Shown one piece after another: positions 1-7,113 of a stretch of 19,957 bases of DNA. The DNA lies in NCBI GenBank assembly GCA_050944915.1, contig JBMNRY010000029.1:1-19957 (forward strand), in the 5' to 3' direction. Source of the DNA: JBMNRY01 sp050944915 (GTDB lineage Bacteria; Bacillota; Limnochordia; JAAZLZ01). Numbering within the stretch: position 1 is the first letter of the stretch; each line of letters starts with the position of its first letter. Both the position numbers and the translations under genes were made by a program. The notes below the pieces were generated by a model, which had not been told where the DNA came from, did not search any database, and saw nothing but the letters and a program-made list of their open reading frames with translations.

Positions 1-1595
1 GCCCCTGGTGCTGGGGGGTCATCTTGGGGGTCATCGGCGATGAGGGTTTCGGTGGTCAGGATCATACCGGCGATGCTGACGGCGTTTTCCACCGCCGACC
101 GGGTCACCTTAGCCGGGTCGATGATACCGGCTTCCACCATATTCACATACTCATCCTTGGCTGCATCGTAACCCATGCCTGGGGCTTCGGCGGCAACCCG
201 TTCGACGACGACGGCGCCTTCTTGGCCAGCATTGGAAGCGATCAAGCGGAGGGGTTCTTCTAAAGCCCGGCGGACAATGCTCACACCGGTAGCCATATCC
301 CCTTCCAACTGGAGATCCTTGAGGCTTTCCCGGGCCCGCAAGAGGGTGGTGCCCCCACCGGCGACGATCCCTTCTTCAACGGCAGCCCTGGTGGCCGACA
401 AAGCATCTTCGATGCGGTGTTTCTTTTCTTTCAATTCCGTTTCGGTGGCGGCACCGACCCGGATGACGGCCACTCCACCGGCCAGTTTGGCCAGCCGTTC
501 TTGGAGTTTTTCCCGGTCATAATCGGAAGTAGATTCTTCCAATTCCCGGCGGATCTGGTTGACCCGAGCCTTGATATCATCGGAGCTTCCCCGGCCGTCG
601 ACGATGATGGTATCATCCTTAGTCACTCGGACTTGGGCTGCTTGACCTAACATATCGACGGTGGTGTTCTCCAGCTTCAGACCCATTTCTTCCGAAACGA
701 CCTGACCGCCGGTCAAGATGGCGATATCCTGGAGCATAGCCTTGCGCCGTTCGCCGAAGGCGGGAGCTTTGACGGCGACCACGTTGATGGTACCCCGGAT
801 CTTGTTGACCACCAAGGTGGCCAATGCTTCCCCTTCGATATCTTCAGCGATCATCAACAAGGGCTTGCCGGCCTGCATGACCTTTTCTAAGACGGGGATC
901 AATTCGGCTACAGCCCCGAGTTTCTTATCGGTGATGAGGATATAGGGTTCCTGGAGGACTGCTTCCATCCGTTCAGCATCGGTAACCATGTAGGGGGAAA
1001 TGTAACCCCGGTCGAACTGCATTCCTTCCACAACTTCCAGTTCGGTACCGATGGTTTGGGATTCTTCCACGGTGATAACGCCGTCTTTGCCTACCTTTTC
1101 CATGCTGTCGGCGATCAGTTCACCGATGGATTCATCGCCGGCGGAAATGGCGGCTACCTGGGCGATGGCCGCCCGGGTCTCGACGGGTTTGCTGGTTTCC
1201 TTGATGAAACCAACGACTACTTCCGCAGCCTTATCCATACCCCGTTTGAGGAACATGGGGTTGGCACCGGCAGCCACGTTTTTAAGGCCTTCCCGAATCA
1301 TAGCTTGGGCTAGGACCGTCGCTGTGGTTGTCCCGTCACCGGCCACATCGTTAGTCTTGGTGGCTACTTCCTTCAACAGTTGGGCACCCATATTTTCAAA
1401 GGGATCTTCCAATTCGATTTCCCGGGCGATGGTCACACCGTCGTTGGTGATGGTGGGGGAACCGAATTTCCGCTCTAAAACCACGTTCCGTCCCCGGGGA
1501 CCTAGGGTAACTTTAACGGCATCGGCTAAAGTATTAACACCCCGCTCCAGGGCCCGACGGGCCTTCTCATCATAAATTAATTGCTTACCAGCCAC
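1..1595 (-). CDS. groEL: Chaperonin GroEL (60 kDa), 3' end cut by window edge
   Basis: GroEL forms the double heptameric ring that, with GroES, folds cytosolic proteins in an ATP-driven cycle. About 531 codons are visible. The start is a GTG, giving MAGKQLIYDEKARRAL, preceded by AAGGTGA at 6 nt. Family motifs are present: LGPRGRNVVL at residues 31-40 and the ATP-site GDGTTTATVL at 86-95 with the catalytic Asp at 87. The apical-domain segment KAPAFGERRK and the equatorial GIVAGGGTTLL are also seen. The visible end, LTTETLIADDPQDDPPAPG, is the normal hydrophilic tail, so only a few codons should be missing. It lies 30 bp downstream of groES and is cotranscribed from the CIRCE-controlled promoter. 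Family assignment is certain; nothing unusual in the sequence. Confidence 0.98.
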   Translation of the reverse strand, partial: MAGKQLIYDEKARRALERGVNTLADAVKVTLGPRGRNVVLERKFGSPTITNDGVTIAREIELEDPFENMGAQLLKEVATKTNDVAGDGTTTATVLAQAMIREGLKNVAAGANPMFLKRGMDKAAEVVVGFIKETSKPVETRAAIAQVAAISAGDESIGELIADSMEKVGKDGVITVEESQTIGTELEVVEGMQFDRGYISPYMVTDAERMEAVLQEPYILITDKKLGAVAELIPVLEKVMQAGKPLLMIAEDIEGEALATLVVNKIRGTINVVAVKAPAFGERRKAMLQDIAILTGGQVVSEEMGLKLENTTVDMLGQAAQVRVTKDDTIIVDGRGSSDDIKARVNQIRRELEESTSDYDREKLQERLAKLAGGVAVIRVGAATETELKEKKHRIEDALSATRAAVEEGIVAGGGTTLLRARESLKDLQLEGDMATGVSIVRRALEEPLRLIASNAGQEGAVVVERVAAEAPGMGYDAAKDEYVNMVEAGIIDPAKVTRSAVENAVSIAGMILTTETLIADDPQDDPPAPG

Positions 1596-1625
1596 GTTAC
1601 TTCACCTTCCCTCCCGAATTATTCC

Positions 1626-1913
1626 TTAGCCTACAACAGCTAAAATGTCGCTTTGCCTTAAAATGGTGTACTCTTCGCCATCGACTTTCACTTCGGTACC
1701 CCCGTAGCGGGCGAAAATGACCACATCGCCAACCGCTACATCCATGGGGATACGCTTCCCGTTTTCATCGTAAGCACCGGGACCGACGGCCAATACTTCC
1801 CCCCGTTGGGGCTTTTCCTTCGCCGTATCGGGCAGCACAATTCCTCCCGCGGTCTTTTCCTCTTCGGCGACGATTTTCAGAATAACCCGGTCAGCCAAAG
1901 GTTTTAGTTTCAC
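1626..1913 (-). CDS. groES: Co-chaperonin GroES (10 kDa)
   Basis: GroES is the heptameric lid of the GroEL folding chamber. The 95-residue product has the usual family length. It begins MKLKPLADRVILK, carries the mobile loop around residues 18-34 (EEKTAGGIVLPDTAKEK), and ends with EYTILRQSDILAVVG. The start codon is GTG, set by a strong AAAGGAGG ribosome site 7 nt upstream. It is the first gene of the groES-groEL operon. The promoter and the CIRCE element lie directly upstream, so heat-shock control by HrcA is expected from family knowledge. Confidence 0.98.
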   Translation of the reverse strand: MKLKPLADRVILKIVAEEEKTAGGIVLPDTAKEKPQRGEVLAVGPGAYDENGKRIPMDVAVGDVVIFARYGGTEVKVDGEEYTILRQSDILAVVG

Positions 1914-1937
1914 AGCAGAACCTCCTTTTACCTACTA

Positions 1938-1964
1938 TTAGCACTCAAAGAACATGAGTGCTAA
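1938..1964 (-). promoter_or_regulatory. CIRCE operator (HrcA site) of groESL
   Basis: A perfect inverted repeat TTAGCACTC-N9-GAGTGCTAA lies between the groESL promoter and the groES ribosome site. It matches the CIRCE consensus exactly. CIRCE is the binding site of the heat-shock repressor HrcA in Bacillota; hrcA itself is not in this window. Confidence 0.98.
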
Positions 1965-1972
1965 CAAAGAAA

Positions 1973-2001
1973 ATTATACAGCACAATTTCCGGTTATGCA
2001 A
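1973..2001 (-). promoter_or_regulatory. Sigma-A-type promoter of groESL
   Basis: On the minus strand, TTGCAT (1996-2001) and a perfect TATAAT (1973-1978) are separated by 17 nt. Transcription would start about 7 nt further on, just at the edge of the CIRCE repeat, which is the usual layout for HrcA-repressed groESL. Confidence 0.9.
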
Positions 2002-2048
2002 GTAAGATCGACCAGATTTCCCTTGAATTAGAGGGGTTGACAAAGCTA

Positions 2049-2561
2049 TTATCCCCTAGAGTTACCAAATTCATCCCCGTTTTCCCCGGAACGGAGGTAA
2101 TCGCCCCTTTTCCCCCCGGTCTTCTTGACCAACCGAATGTTTTCGATGGTCATCTCCCGGTCGACAGCTTTACACATGTCGTAAATGGTCAACGCAGCCA
2201 AAGAGACAGCTGTAAGGGCTTCCATTTCAACCCCCGTCCGACCGATAGTCGTCACCACCCCTTGAATATGGATACAGGAGTTTTCCCCATCGAGGGAAAA
2301 TTCCACATCGACCCCATCTAAAACCAGGGGATGGCACATGGGGATGAGCCGTCCCGTTTCTTTAGCCCCCATGATGCCGGCCACTTGGGCCACCGCCAAG
2401 ACATCGCCCTTAGCCATCTGGCCCTGGGCTACTAACTCTAGGGTTTCCCGGGCCATTTTGATGGTTCCCCGGGCGATGGCCTGCCGTTTGGTGATCCCTT
2501 TCTCCGAGACATCGACCATCCGGGCCCGGCCCTGGCGGCCAAAATGGGTTAATTCCGCCAT
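2049..2561 (-). CDS. moaC: Cyclic pyranopterin monophosphate synthase MoaC
   Basis: MoaC works with MoaA in the first step of molybdenum-cofactor synthesis, turning the GTP-derived 3',8-cyclo intermediate into cyclic pyranopterin monophosphate. The 170-residue protein starts MAELTHFGRQGRARMVDVS after AGGAGGGAGACCG. The catalytic residues of the family are present: Lys51, His77 in IPMCHPL (73-79), and Asp128 and Lys131 in YDMCKAVDR. The C-terminal tail after KKTGGKRGDY is about 15 residues longer than the compact family form. It is the last gene of the run that begins at 6840 and lies 11 bp after moeA. No strong terminator is visible between it and the groESL promoter. Confidence 0.96.
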   Translation of the reverse strand: MAELTHFGRQGRARMVDVSEKGITKRQAIARGTIKMARETLELVAQGQMAKGDVLAVAQVAGIMGAKETGRLIPMCHPLVLDGVDVEFSLDGENSCIHIQGVVTTIGRTGVEMEALTAVSLAALTIYDMCKAVDREMTIENIRLVKKTGGKRGDYLRSGENGDEFGNSRG

Positions 2562-2572
2562 CGGTCTCCCTC

Positions 2573-3805
2573 CTAAAAAAGCAGCACTTCCACCAGATCG
2601 CCCTGGCGGTAACCTTCCCGGGAAGCGGGGATCTTGAGCAAACCATGGGCCTGGACCAAAGAATTAATCGCGCCGCTTTGGGCTAGGATGGGCTGGGCCC
2701 AATAGCCGTCTTCCCGCTCCTCCACCAGGACCCGCACATAATCTTCCCGGCCCGGAGCCGAAGGGAAATTGCGGTTTATCCGGGCCTGAATCTTCCGCTG
2801 GGGTCCCCGCTCCTGCCGGCGGAACCAAAGATCGATAGCCCGTCCTCCGAAGATGGAAAAAATGACCCCGGCGGAAACGGGATGGCCGGGTAGTCCCAAA
2901 ATCAACCGTTTCCCCGCGGTGCCGATGATGGTCGGTTTACCAGGCCGCACGGCCACACCATGGACTAGTACTTCGCCCAAGGAAGCGATGACCTTGGCCG
3001 TATGGTCTCGGGTACCGACGGAGCTGCCTCCCGACAGAAGGATGATCTGACAATGGGGCAGCAGTCCTTCCACAGCTCTTTGTAATGCTTGGTAATCATC
3101 TTCCACGATGCCCGCCAACTCCACCGTCCCCCCGGCGGCTAAGACAGCGCCGGCCAAGGCGTAGGAGTTGATATCCCGGACTTGTCCCGGTTCGGGGACC
3201 AATTGGGGAGGGACGATCTCATCACCGGTGGAGATGATCCCCACATGGGGCCTTTGGACGACGGGGATATCCAAAATTCCGACCCCCGCCAGGGCCCCTA
3301 AATCAGCAGGTTGGACTGCCCAGCCCTTGGCTAAGATCCGTTCACCCTCCCGGAGATCCTCATCGTGGAGGAGGATGTTTTCCCCGGGGACGATACCTTT
3401 GAACACTTCTAAGGTCCCATCCCCCAATTCCTGGGCGTATTCCACCATCACTACCCCATCGGCCCCCGGGGGCAGCATCCCGCCGGTGGCGATGCCTATG
3501 GCTTCCCCCGGACCTAAGGGTTCCGTCGCCCGTTGGCCCATGGGCAGATGGCCTTTAAGCTGCAAAAGGGCCGGCAAACCATCGGAAGCACCGTATGTAT
3601 CTTGGGCCCGGACGGCATAACCATCCATGGTGGAGCGGTTAAAACCGGGTAGGGCCTGGGGAGCATGGATATCTTCGGCCACGATGCGGCCTAAAGCTTC
3701 CAGCAGAGGGACCCTTTCCGCGGGAGGAGGGTCCGGCCATAAAGGTTTTAAGGCCTCGTCCAAACGGGCTAAGGCCTCTGCGACGGTGATCACTTCCTCC
3801 AGCAT
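2573..3805 (-). CDS. moeA: Molybdopterin molybdenumtransferase MoeA
   Basis: MoeA inserts molybdate into adenylated molybdopterin, the last general step of molybdenum-cofactor synthesis. The 410-residue length is typical. Visible motifs are FNRSTMDGYAVR (55-66), PPGADGVVMVEY (112-123), STGDE (192-196), SGGSSVGTRDH (258-268, the MPT-binding loop), RPGKP (287-291) and GLPGHPVS (304-311). The C-terminal beta domain follows, ending QGDLVEVLLF. The start ATG has AAGGAGGG upstream. It is 2 bp after comB and 11 bp before moaC, so translation is probably coupled. Other cofactor genes (moaA, mogA/moaB, mobA) are not in the window. Confidence 0.96.
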   Translation of the reverse strand: MLEEVITVAEALARLDEALKPLWPDPPPAERVPLLEALGRIVAEDIHAPQALPGFNRSTMDGYAVRAQDTYGASDGLPALLQLKGHLPMGQRATEPLGPGEAIGIATGGMLPPGADGVVMVEYAQELGDGTLEVFKGIVPGENILLHDEDLREGERILAKGWAVQPADLGALAGVGILDIPVVQRPHVGIISTGDEIVPPQLVPEPGQVRDINSYALAGAVLAAGGTVELAGIVEDDYQALQRAVEGLLPHCQIILLSGGSSVGTRDHTAKVIASLGEVLVHGVAVRPGKPTIIGTAGKRLILGLPGHPVSAGVIFSIFGGRAIDLWFRRQERGPQRKIQARINRNFPSAPGREDYVRVLVEEREDGYWAQPILAQSGAINSLVQAHGLLKIPASREGYRQGDLVEVLLF

Positions 3806-3807
3806 GT

Positions 3808-4521
3808 TCAGACCCTCCTTACCACCCCTGCCTCCAGCCGGGGGACCACATCCAACAAGCCCACTTGGGCGCAGTATTCCACATCACGGCCGAAACCGAG
3901 CTCTATCAATTCCACGCTGTGGTGGAATTCTTCCATAACCCCGGGCAGTCCAGCTTGGCATCTTAGATAATGTTCATAGGCCAAGCGGGCGCCATCATCG
4001 GCCAGTTGGGCCCCCCGCCCATGGAGATCGTAGGCTAAGTAACCGGCACCTAACAGATCTTCCAACGCGGTACGTCCGTTCTCTCCGGCACAAAAAAGGA
4101 CCACATCTCCGGGATTGTGGTTCCAAATATGTTCTGCTAAGGTCGGCCCGTTGAGGAGGGAGCCGACGTATACTTCCTTGCCCGCTGCCGCAGCCTGCAG
4201 CGCCTTCGTCCCGTTGGTGGTCGTCATGATGAGCAGCTTACCCTGCACCCGGGCTGGCTCATATTCCAGGGGGGAATTACCTAGATCGAAGCCGGGGATT
4301 TTGACTCCACCCCGTTCACCGCCCAGTAGCGCATTATCATGCAGGGCTTTCTTTGCCAAGGCCTCCTGGGGTTCTAAGACAGGGCAAACCCCCGCCGCCC
4401 CGGCAGCCAGGGCGGCGGTGATGGTACTTGATGCCCTTAATACATCGTAGACGACCACGGTTTTCCCTTGGAGGGAGATATACTCTATCTCCCGAGGATG
4501 AACCGCGACTTCGATGCGCAT
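3808..4521 (-). CDS. comB: Probable 2-phosphosulfolactate phosphatase, ComB family
   Basis: ComB removes phosphate from 2-phosphosulfolactate to give 3-sulfolactate. It was first defined in coenzyme M synthesis and is also found in bacteria, where sulfolactate can be a spore component. The 237-residue protein carries the family signatures VVYDVLRASSTITAAL (23-38), LLGGERGG, GFDLGNSPLEY, TTTNGTKAL and FCAGENGRTALEDLLGAG, and is full length. It begins 1 bp after the upstream cyclophilin-like gene and ends 2 bp before moeA. Its ribosome site (AAAGAG) lies inside the upstream gene and is weak, which suggests coupled translation. No ComA or ComC partner is seen nearby, so the substrate in this organism is inferred from family only. 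Confidence 0.88.
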   Translation of the reverse strand: MRIEVAVHPREIEYISLQGKTVVVYDVLRASSTITAALAAGAAGVCPVLEPQEALAKKALHDNALLGGERGGVKIPGFDLGNSPLEYEPARVQGKLLIMTTTNGTKALQAAAAGKEVYVGSLLNGPTLAEHIWNHNPGDVVLFCAGENGRTALEDLLGAGYLAYDLHGRGAQLADDGARLAYEHYLRCQAGLPGVMEEFHHSVELIELGFGRDVEYCAQVGLLDVVPRLEAGVVRRV

Positions 4522-4522
4522 G

Positions 4523-4897
4523 TTACTCTTTCTTTTTCACGGTCACCTTTTCCCCCGAGCGGACGGCGGTCAACTGCAAGGCGTCACCTTTGATCCGCCC
4601 GAAGCGGGAGACGGCGCTGGCAGCCCGACATTCATCGCCCATGCTGGCAGGGGTGGGACCGAAGAAGATACAAAAGGCGTTACCAGGAGGCCAGAAGGCT
4701 AGTTCCCCTAACTCGACGACCGGATGGGGATCGACTACTGGAGCTTTGACGGGAATGGAGAAATAGATCTCTTCCCCCCAGCGGTTACCCCGGGCTTCGA
4801 TGGGTAAGCCGTTCCAGATGGCATCGGCCGTCGCGTTATCGTAGAGTTCAGCTTCTACTGTGACACTTCCAGCCTGGATGATAATTTCCCTAGCCAT
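4523..4897 (-). CDS. Cyclophilin-fold protein, TM1367-like
   Basis: This 124-residue protein resembles the small Cyclophil_like family (TM1367 type). The family shares the cyclophilin beta-barrel fold but is not established as a prolyl isomerase. Features seen are an N-terminal strand pair (REIIIQAGSVTVEAELYDN), ATADAIWNGLPIEARGNRWG (residues 23-42), the conserved GEEIYFSIP (41-49), ELGELAFWPPGNAFCIFFG (62-80) and a basic tail ending VKKKE. The start ATG has AAAGGAGTG upstream. It sits between a hydroxyacid dehydrogenase (12 bp) and comB (1 bp). Its job in this operon is unknown. The fold call is from pattern recognition only. Confidence 0.75.
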   Translation of the reverse strand: MAREIIIQAGSVTVEAELYDNATADAIWNGLPIEARGNRWGEEIYFSIPVKAPVVDPHPVVELGELAFWPPGNAFCIFFGPTPASMGDECRAASAVSRFGRIKGDALQLTAVRSGEKVTVKKKE

Positions 4898-4909
4898 GCT
4901 TACACTCCT

Positions 4910-5899
4910 TTATTGACGCCGCTTATCCCATACCTCTTTGTTCACCAAGTTTTCGGGCATCTTGCCGCTGAGGACAGAAATACATCCTTCGGCAGCCATG
5001 GTGGCCATCTTGGACCGGGTTTCCAAGGTAGCGCTGGCGATATGGGGAGCGATGACTACGTTATCCAAATCGGCCAATCCGGGGGCCAAAGCCGGTTCGT
5101 CTTCAAAGACGTCCAGACCAGCACCACGGATTTCGTTTTCTTGGAGGGCTTTGACTAAAGCCTTTTCATCGACGATGGGACCCCGGGCGGTGTTGATTAA
5201 GTAAGCTTCCTTCTTCATCATCTTCAGCTCTTTTTCGCCGATGAGATGCCGGGTCGATTCCATCAAGGGCACATGGATGGTGACGAAATCCGATTCCTTG
5301 AGCAGCTGCTCAAAGGGCACATATTCGATACCTAATTCTTTTTCTAGTTCTTCGGAAGCCCGATACTCATCATAGTAGAGGACCTTCATGTCGAAGCCTT
5401 TTGCCCGGCGGGCTACAGCCTGGCCGATGCGGCCCATACCGACGATCCCGATAGTCTTACCGTAGACATCGGTACCGAGGAGCAGGAGGGGACCCCAGCC
5501 TTTAAACTTACCGGCCCGGGTGAATTTATCGGCTTCCACGATCCGGCGGGTGACGGACATGAGCAGGGCCCAAGCCATATCGGCGGTGGTTTCCGTTAAG
5601 ACACCAGGAGTATTGGTGACGGGAATACCCCGTTCGGTGGCGGCAGCCACATCGATGTTGTTAAAACCAACGGCATAGTTGCTGATCACCTTCAAGTTCG
5701 GCTCAGCATCCATGACTTCAGCATCGATATCATCGGTGAGCAGACAGAGCATGCCGTCCATACCTTTAAGTCTTTCCTTGAGTTCCTCTTTGCTCAAAAT
5801 CCGGTCTTCGGTATTGACGGTAATATCACAGTGCTGAGCGAGAAGATCCAATCCGGCTTGGGGGATCTGCTGGGTGACAAATACCTTTGGTTTAGACAT
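4910..5899 (-). CDS. D-2-hydroxyacid dehydrogenase (glyoxylate/hydroxypyruvate reductase type)
   Basis: This is an NAD(P)-dependent D-isomer 2-hydroxyacid dehydrogenase of 329 residues, the size of glyoxylate and hydroxypyruvate reductases. Visible features are NYAVGFNNIDV (74-84), TPGVLTETTADMAWALL (97-113), the Rossmann GMGRIG (154-159), the acidic DEYR after the second beta strand, and the catalytic Arg239 (NTARG), Glu268 (FEDEP) and His286 (PHIAS). The start is set at MSKPKV because AAGGAGG lies 7 nt before it; an in-frame ATG 36 nt upstream would put the ribosome site inside the gene. It follows the isomerase-like gene by 20 bp. The substrate is not proven; reduction of glyoxylate or hydroxypyruvate to glycolate or glycerate is the likeliest reaction. 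Confidence 0.9.
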   Translation of the reverse strand: MSKPKVFVTQQIPQAGLDLLAQHCDITVNTEDRILSKEELKERLKGMDGMLCLLTDDIDAEVMDAEPNLKVISNYAVGFNNIDVAAATERGIPVTNTPGVLTETTADMAWALLMSVTRRIVEADKFTRAGKFKGWGPLLLLGTDVYGKTIGIVGMGRIGQAVARRAKGFDMKVLYYDEYRASEELEKELGIEYVPFEQLLKESDFVTIHVPLMESTRHLIGEKELKMMKKEAYLINTARGPIVDEKALVKALQENEIRGAGLDVFEDEPALAPGLADLDNVVIAPHIASATLETRSKMATMAAEGCISVLSGKMPENLVNKEVWDKRRQ

Positions 5900-5919
5900 A
5901 CAGTTTCCTCCTTGTACTT

Positions 5920-6840
5920 TTATAATTGGGCCCAAGCTTCCAGCAGGGTCCGTTTTGCGTTAGCTAGTACGATTTCCGATGATTCGTCACCGACGGGCTT
6001 GACCTCAAAGCTGACGACAGGCCGTTCGCTTCCATCTTCCTTGAGGTAGCCGATGGCGAAGAGAGCCTTGAGGAATTCTACCAACTCAGGCACATCGTTT
6101 TCGGAGCCTGGGTAACCAAACCGTGGATGGGCATCACCATAGGCGGGATCCTTAGGATCGTTCATCAAGGCGTTTCCGATATGAATATGGATCAGCTGAT
6201 CCTTGACGGCGCTTAAGGATTCCATGGAGCTTTCCCGGAGCAAAGGTACGTGGCTGAGGTCATGCATCAAACCGAAGTTGGGGCACTCCGGCTGCAATTT
6301 CGCAGCGAATTCCCCTGCCAACTTGGAAGGACCGATGATGGAGTTCTTTTCGATATCCCGGTCGAAAACTTCCAAAGCGACCTTCATATCGCCCTTCTTA
6401 GCAGCATGTTCGCAGATTTCCCGGATGGAGTCGGCGAGAAGTTCCAGACCCTTTTCCCGCTGAGCGTCTCCCGGATCGGGACCAGCCAAGAAAGCAAATC
6501 CTTTGGCACCTAATTCGTAAGCTTCGTCAACGGCTTCTTTCAACCGGTTGACGGCATTGCGCCGTCCCGTTTCATCCAAGTCGTTGACATTGAGCTTGGT
6601 GCTCAACAGGATCGGCTGGGCGCCAAAGTAAACATCCATTTTGGTTGCTTCAAGCATTTGCCGTGCCTTTTCCCGGACGGCATCGTCCTTCATGGTCGTC
6701 ACTTCGACGGCGCTAAAAAAATCGTCAGTGACGATTCTTTCTAGGGTTTCTAAGATCGGACCTTCGCCTTTCATTACTGCAGGGTACAGCATGAATTGGA
6801 TAATCCCAACCTTCATATACCCATTCCAAGGCTGGATCAT
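5920..6840 (-). CDS. Sugar isomerase/epimerase-like TIM-barrel protein (stand-alone)
   Basis: This 306-residue protein belongs to the xylose-isomerase-like TIM-barrel superfamily. Candidate metal and acid-base residues are Glu157 (ALEVFDR), Asp194 (LMHDLSH), His220 (IHIHIG) and Glu279 (SFEVKP). It is clearly a paralogue of residues 8-330 of the fusion protein encoded at 7114-9147: both have the order GPS, GLM-DLSH, HIHIG, YGD-HPRFGY, FEV-P. The start is placed at MIQPWNGYMK, with AAGGAGG 11 nt upstream; an in-frame ATG 9 nt earlier lies too close to that site. It heads a six-gene run down to moaC. The sugar substrate cannot be told from sequence. Confidence 0.85.
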   Translation of the reverse strand: MIQPWNGYMKVGIIQFMLYPAVMKGEGPILETLERIVTDDFFSAVEVTTMKDDAVREKARQMLEATKMDVYFGAQPILLSTKLNVNDLDETGRRNAVNRLKEAVDEAYELGAKGFAFLAGPDPGDAQREKGLELLADSIREICEHAAKKGDMKVALEVFDRDIEKNSIIGPSKLAGEFAAKLQPECPNFGLMHDLSHVPLLRESSMESLSAVKDQLIHIHIGNALMNDPKDPAYGDAHPRFGYPGSENDVPELVEFLKALFAIGYLKEDGSERPVVSFEVKPVGDESSEIVLANAKRTLLEAWAQL

Positions 6841-6951
6841 GGTACACATCTCCTCCTTTATTTCTCTGGGGATTATTCTCCCCCCCACCTTTATTATCCT
6901 TCTGCAGTTTCTAATAATTCCCTTCTCCCAAAGTTATTACTTTCCTTCCCT

Positions 6952-6973
6952 AACAAGGGGATGTCCCCTTGTT
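6952..6973. repeat. Perfect 10-2-10 palindrome upstream of the isomerase operon
   Basis: AACAAGGGGA and TCCCCTTGTT are exact inverted repeats around a 2-nt centre. The tiny centre fits a dimeric-repressor operator better than an RNA hairpin, and there is no U-run to make a terminator. It lies 112-133 bp upstream of the isomerase start. The regulator is unknown. Confidence 0.6.
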
Positions 6974-7033
6974 TCCCCCCTAGTTTGAACATTCTTGGGC
7001 CGGCTTAGTCCTGCCCGAGATAAACTGCGTGGG

Positions 7034-7060
7034 CCAGGGAATAGGGTTCCCTGGGAACCC
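7034..7060. repeat. Two overlapping, mutually exclusive inverted repeats
   Basis: CCAGGGAA (7034-7041) pairs with TTCCCTGG (7047-7054). GGGTTCCC (7044-7051) pairs with GGGAACCC (7053-7060). The segment 7047-7051 is used in both pairings, so only one stem can form at a time. It lies just downstream of the fusion-gene terminator and upstream of the isomerase operon. Confidence 0.55.
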
Positions 7061-7085
7061 AAGTTCTGGAAAAGATTCACAGATC

Positions 7086-7109
7086 AAAACAGGGGCCCGA
7101 GGCCCCTGT
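7086..7109 (-). terminator. Intrinsic terminator after the isomerase-aldolase fusion gene
   Basis: On the minus strand, ACAGGGGCC and GGCCCCTGT form a perfect 9-bp stem with a 3-nt loop. It starts 5 nt after the stop codon and is followed by a short T-run (four T, including the last stem base). The stem is strong but the T-run is short. Confidence 0.8.
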
Positions 7110-7113
7110 CTTA

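Larger units (their letters stand above)
6841..7085 (-). other. Leader/intergenic region upstream of the isomerase operon
   Basis: About 245 bp separate the terminator after the fusion gene from the isomerase gene. The region holds three inverted repeats (listed separately) and the AAGGAGG ribosome site near 6853-6860. I found no convincing -35/-10 pair, and no known riboswitch or T-box motif. An open frame of about 46 codons near 7080-6937 has no ribosome site and looks random. Confidence 0.5.

Noticed and set aside
1051..1575. Long plus-strand open frame of 174 codons opposite groEL
   Set aside because: It is a shadow of groEL on the other strand, low in sequence complexity, with no ribosome site or recognisable family. 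Other long plus-strand frames opposite moeA, tsaB and asparaginase were rejected for the same reason.
2031..2056. Terminator after moaC (AGGGG ... CCCCT)
   Set aside because: A 5-bp stem with a long loop and no T-run; too weak to call.
6937..7080. Minus-strand open frame of about 46 codons beginning with GTG in the isomerase leader
   Set aside because: No ribosome site, composition like non-coding DNA, and it runs through the inverted repeats.
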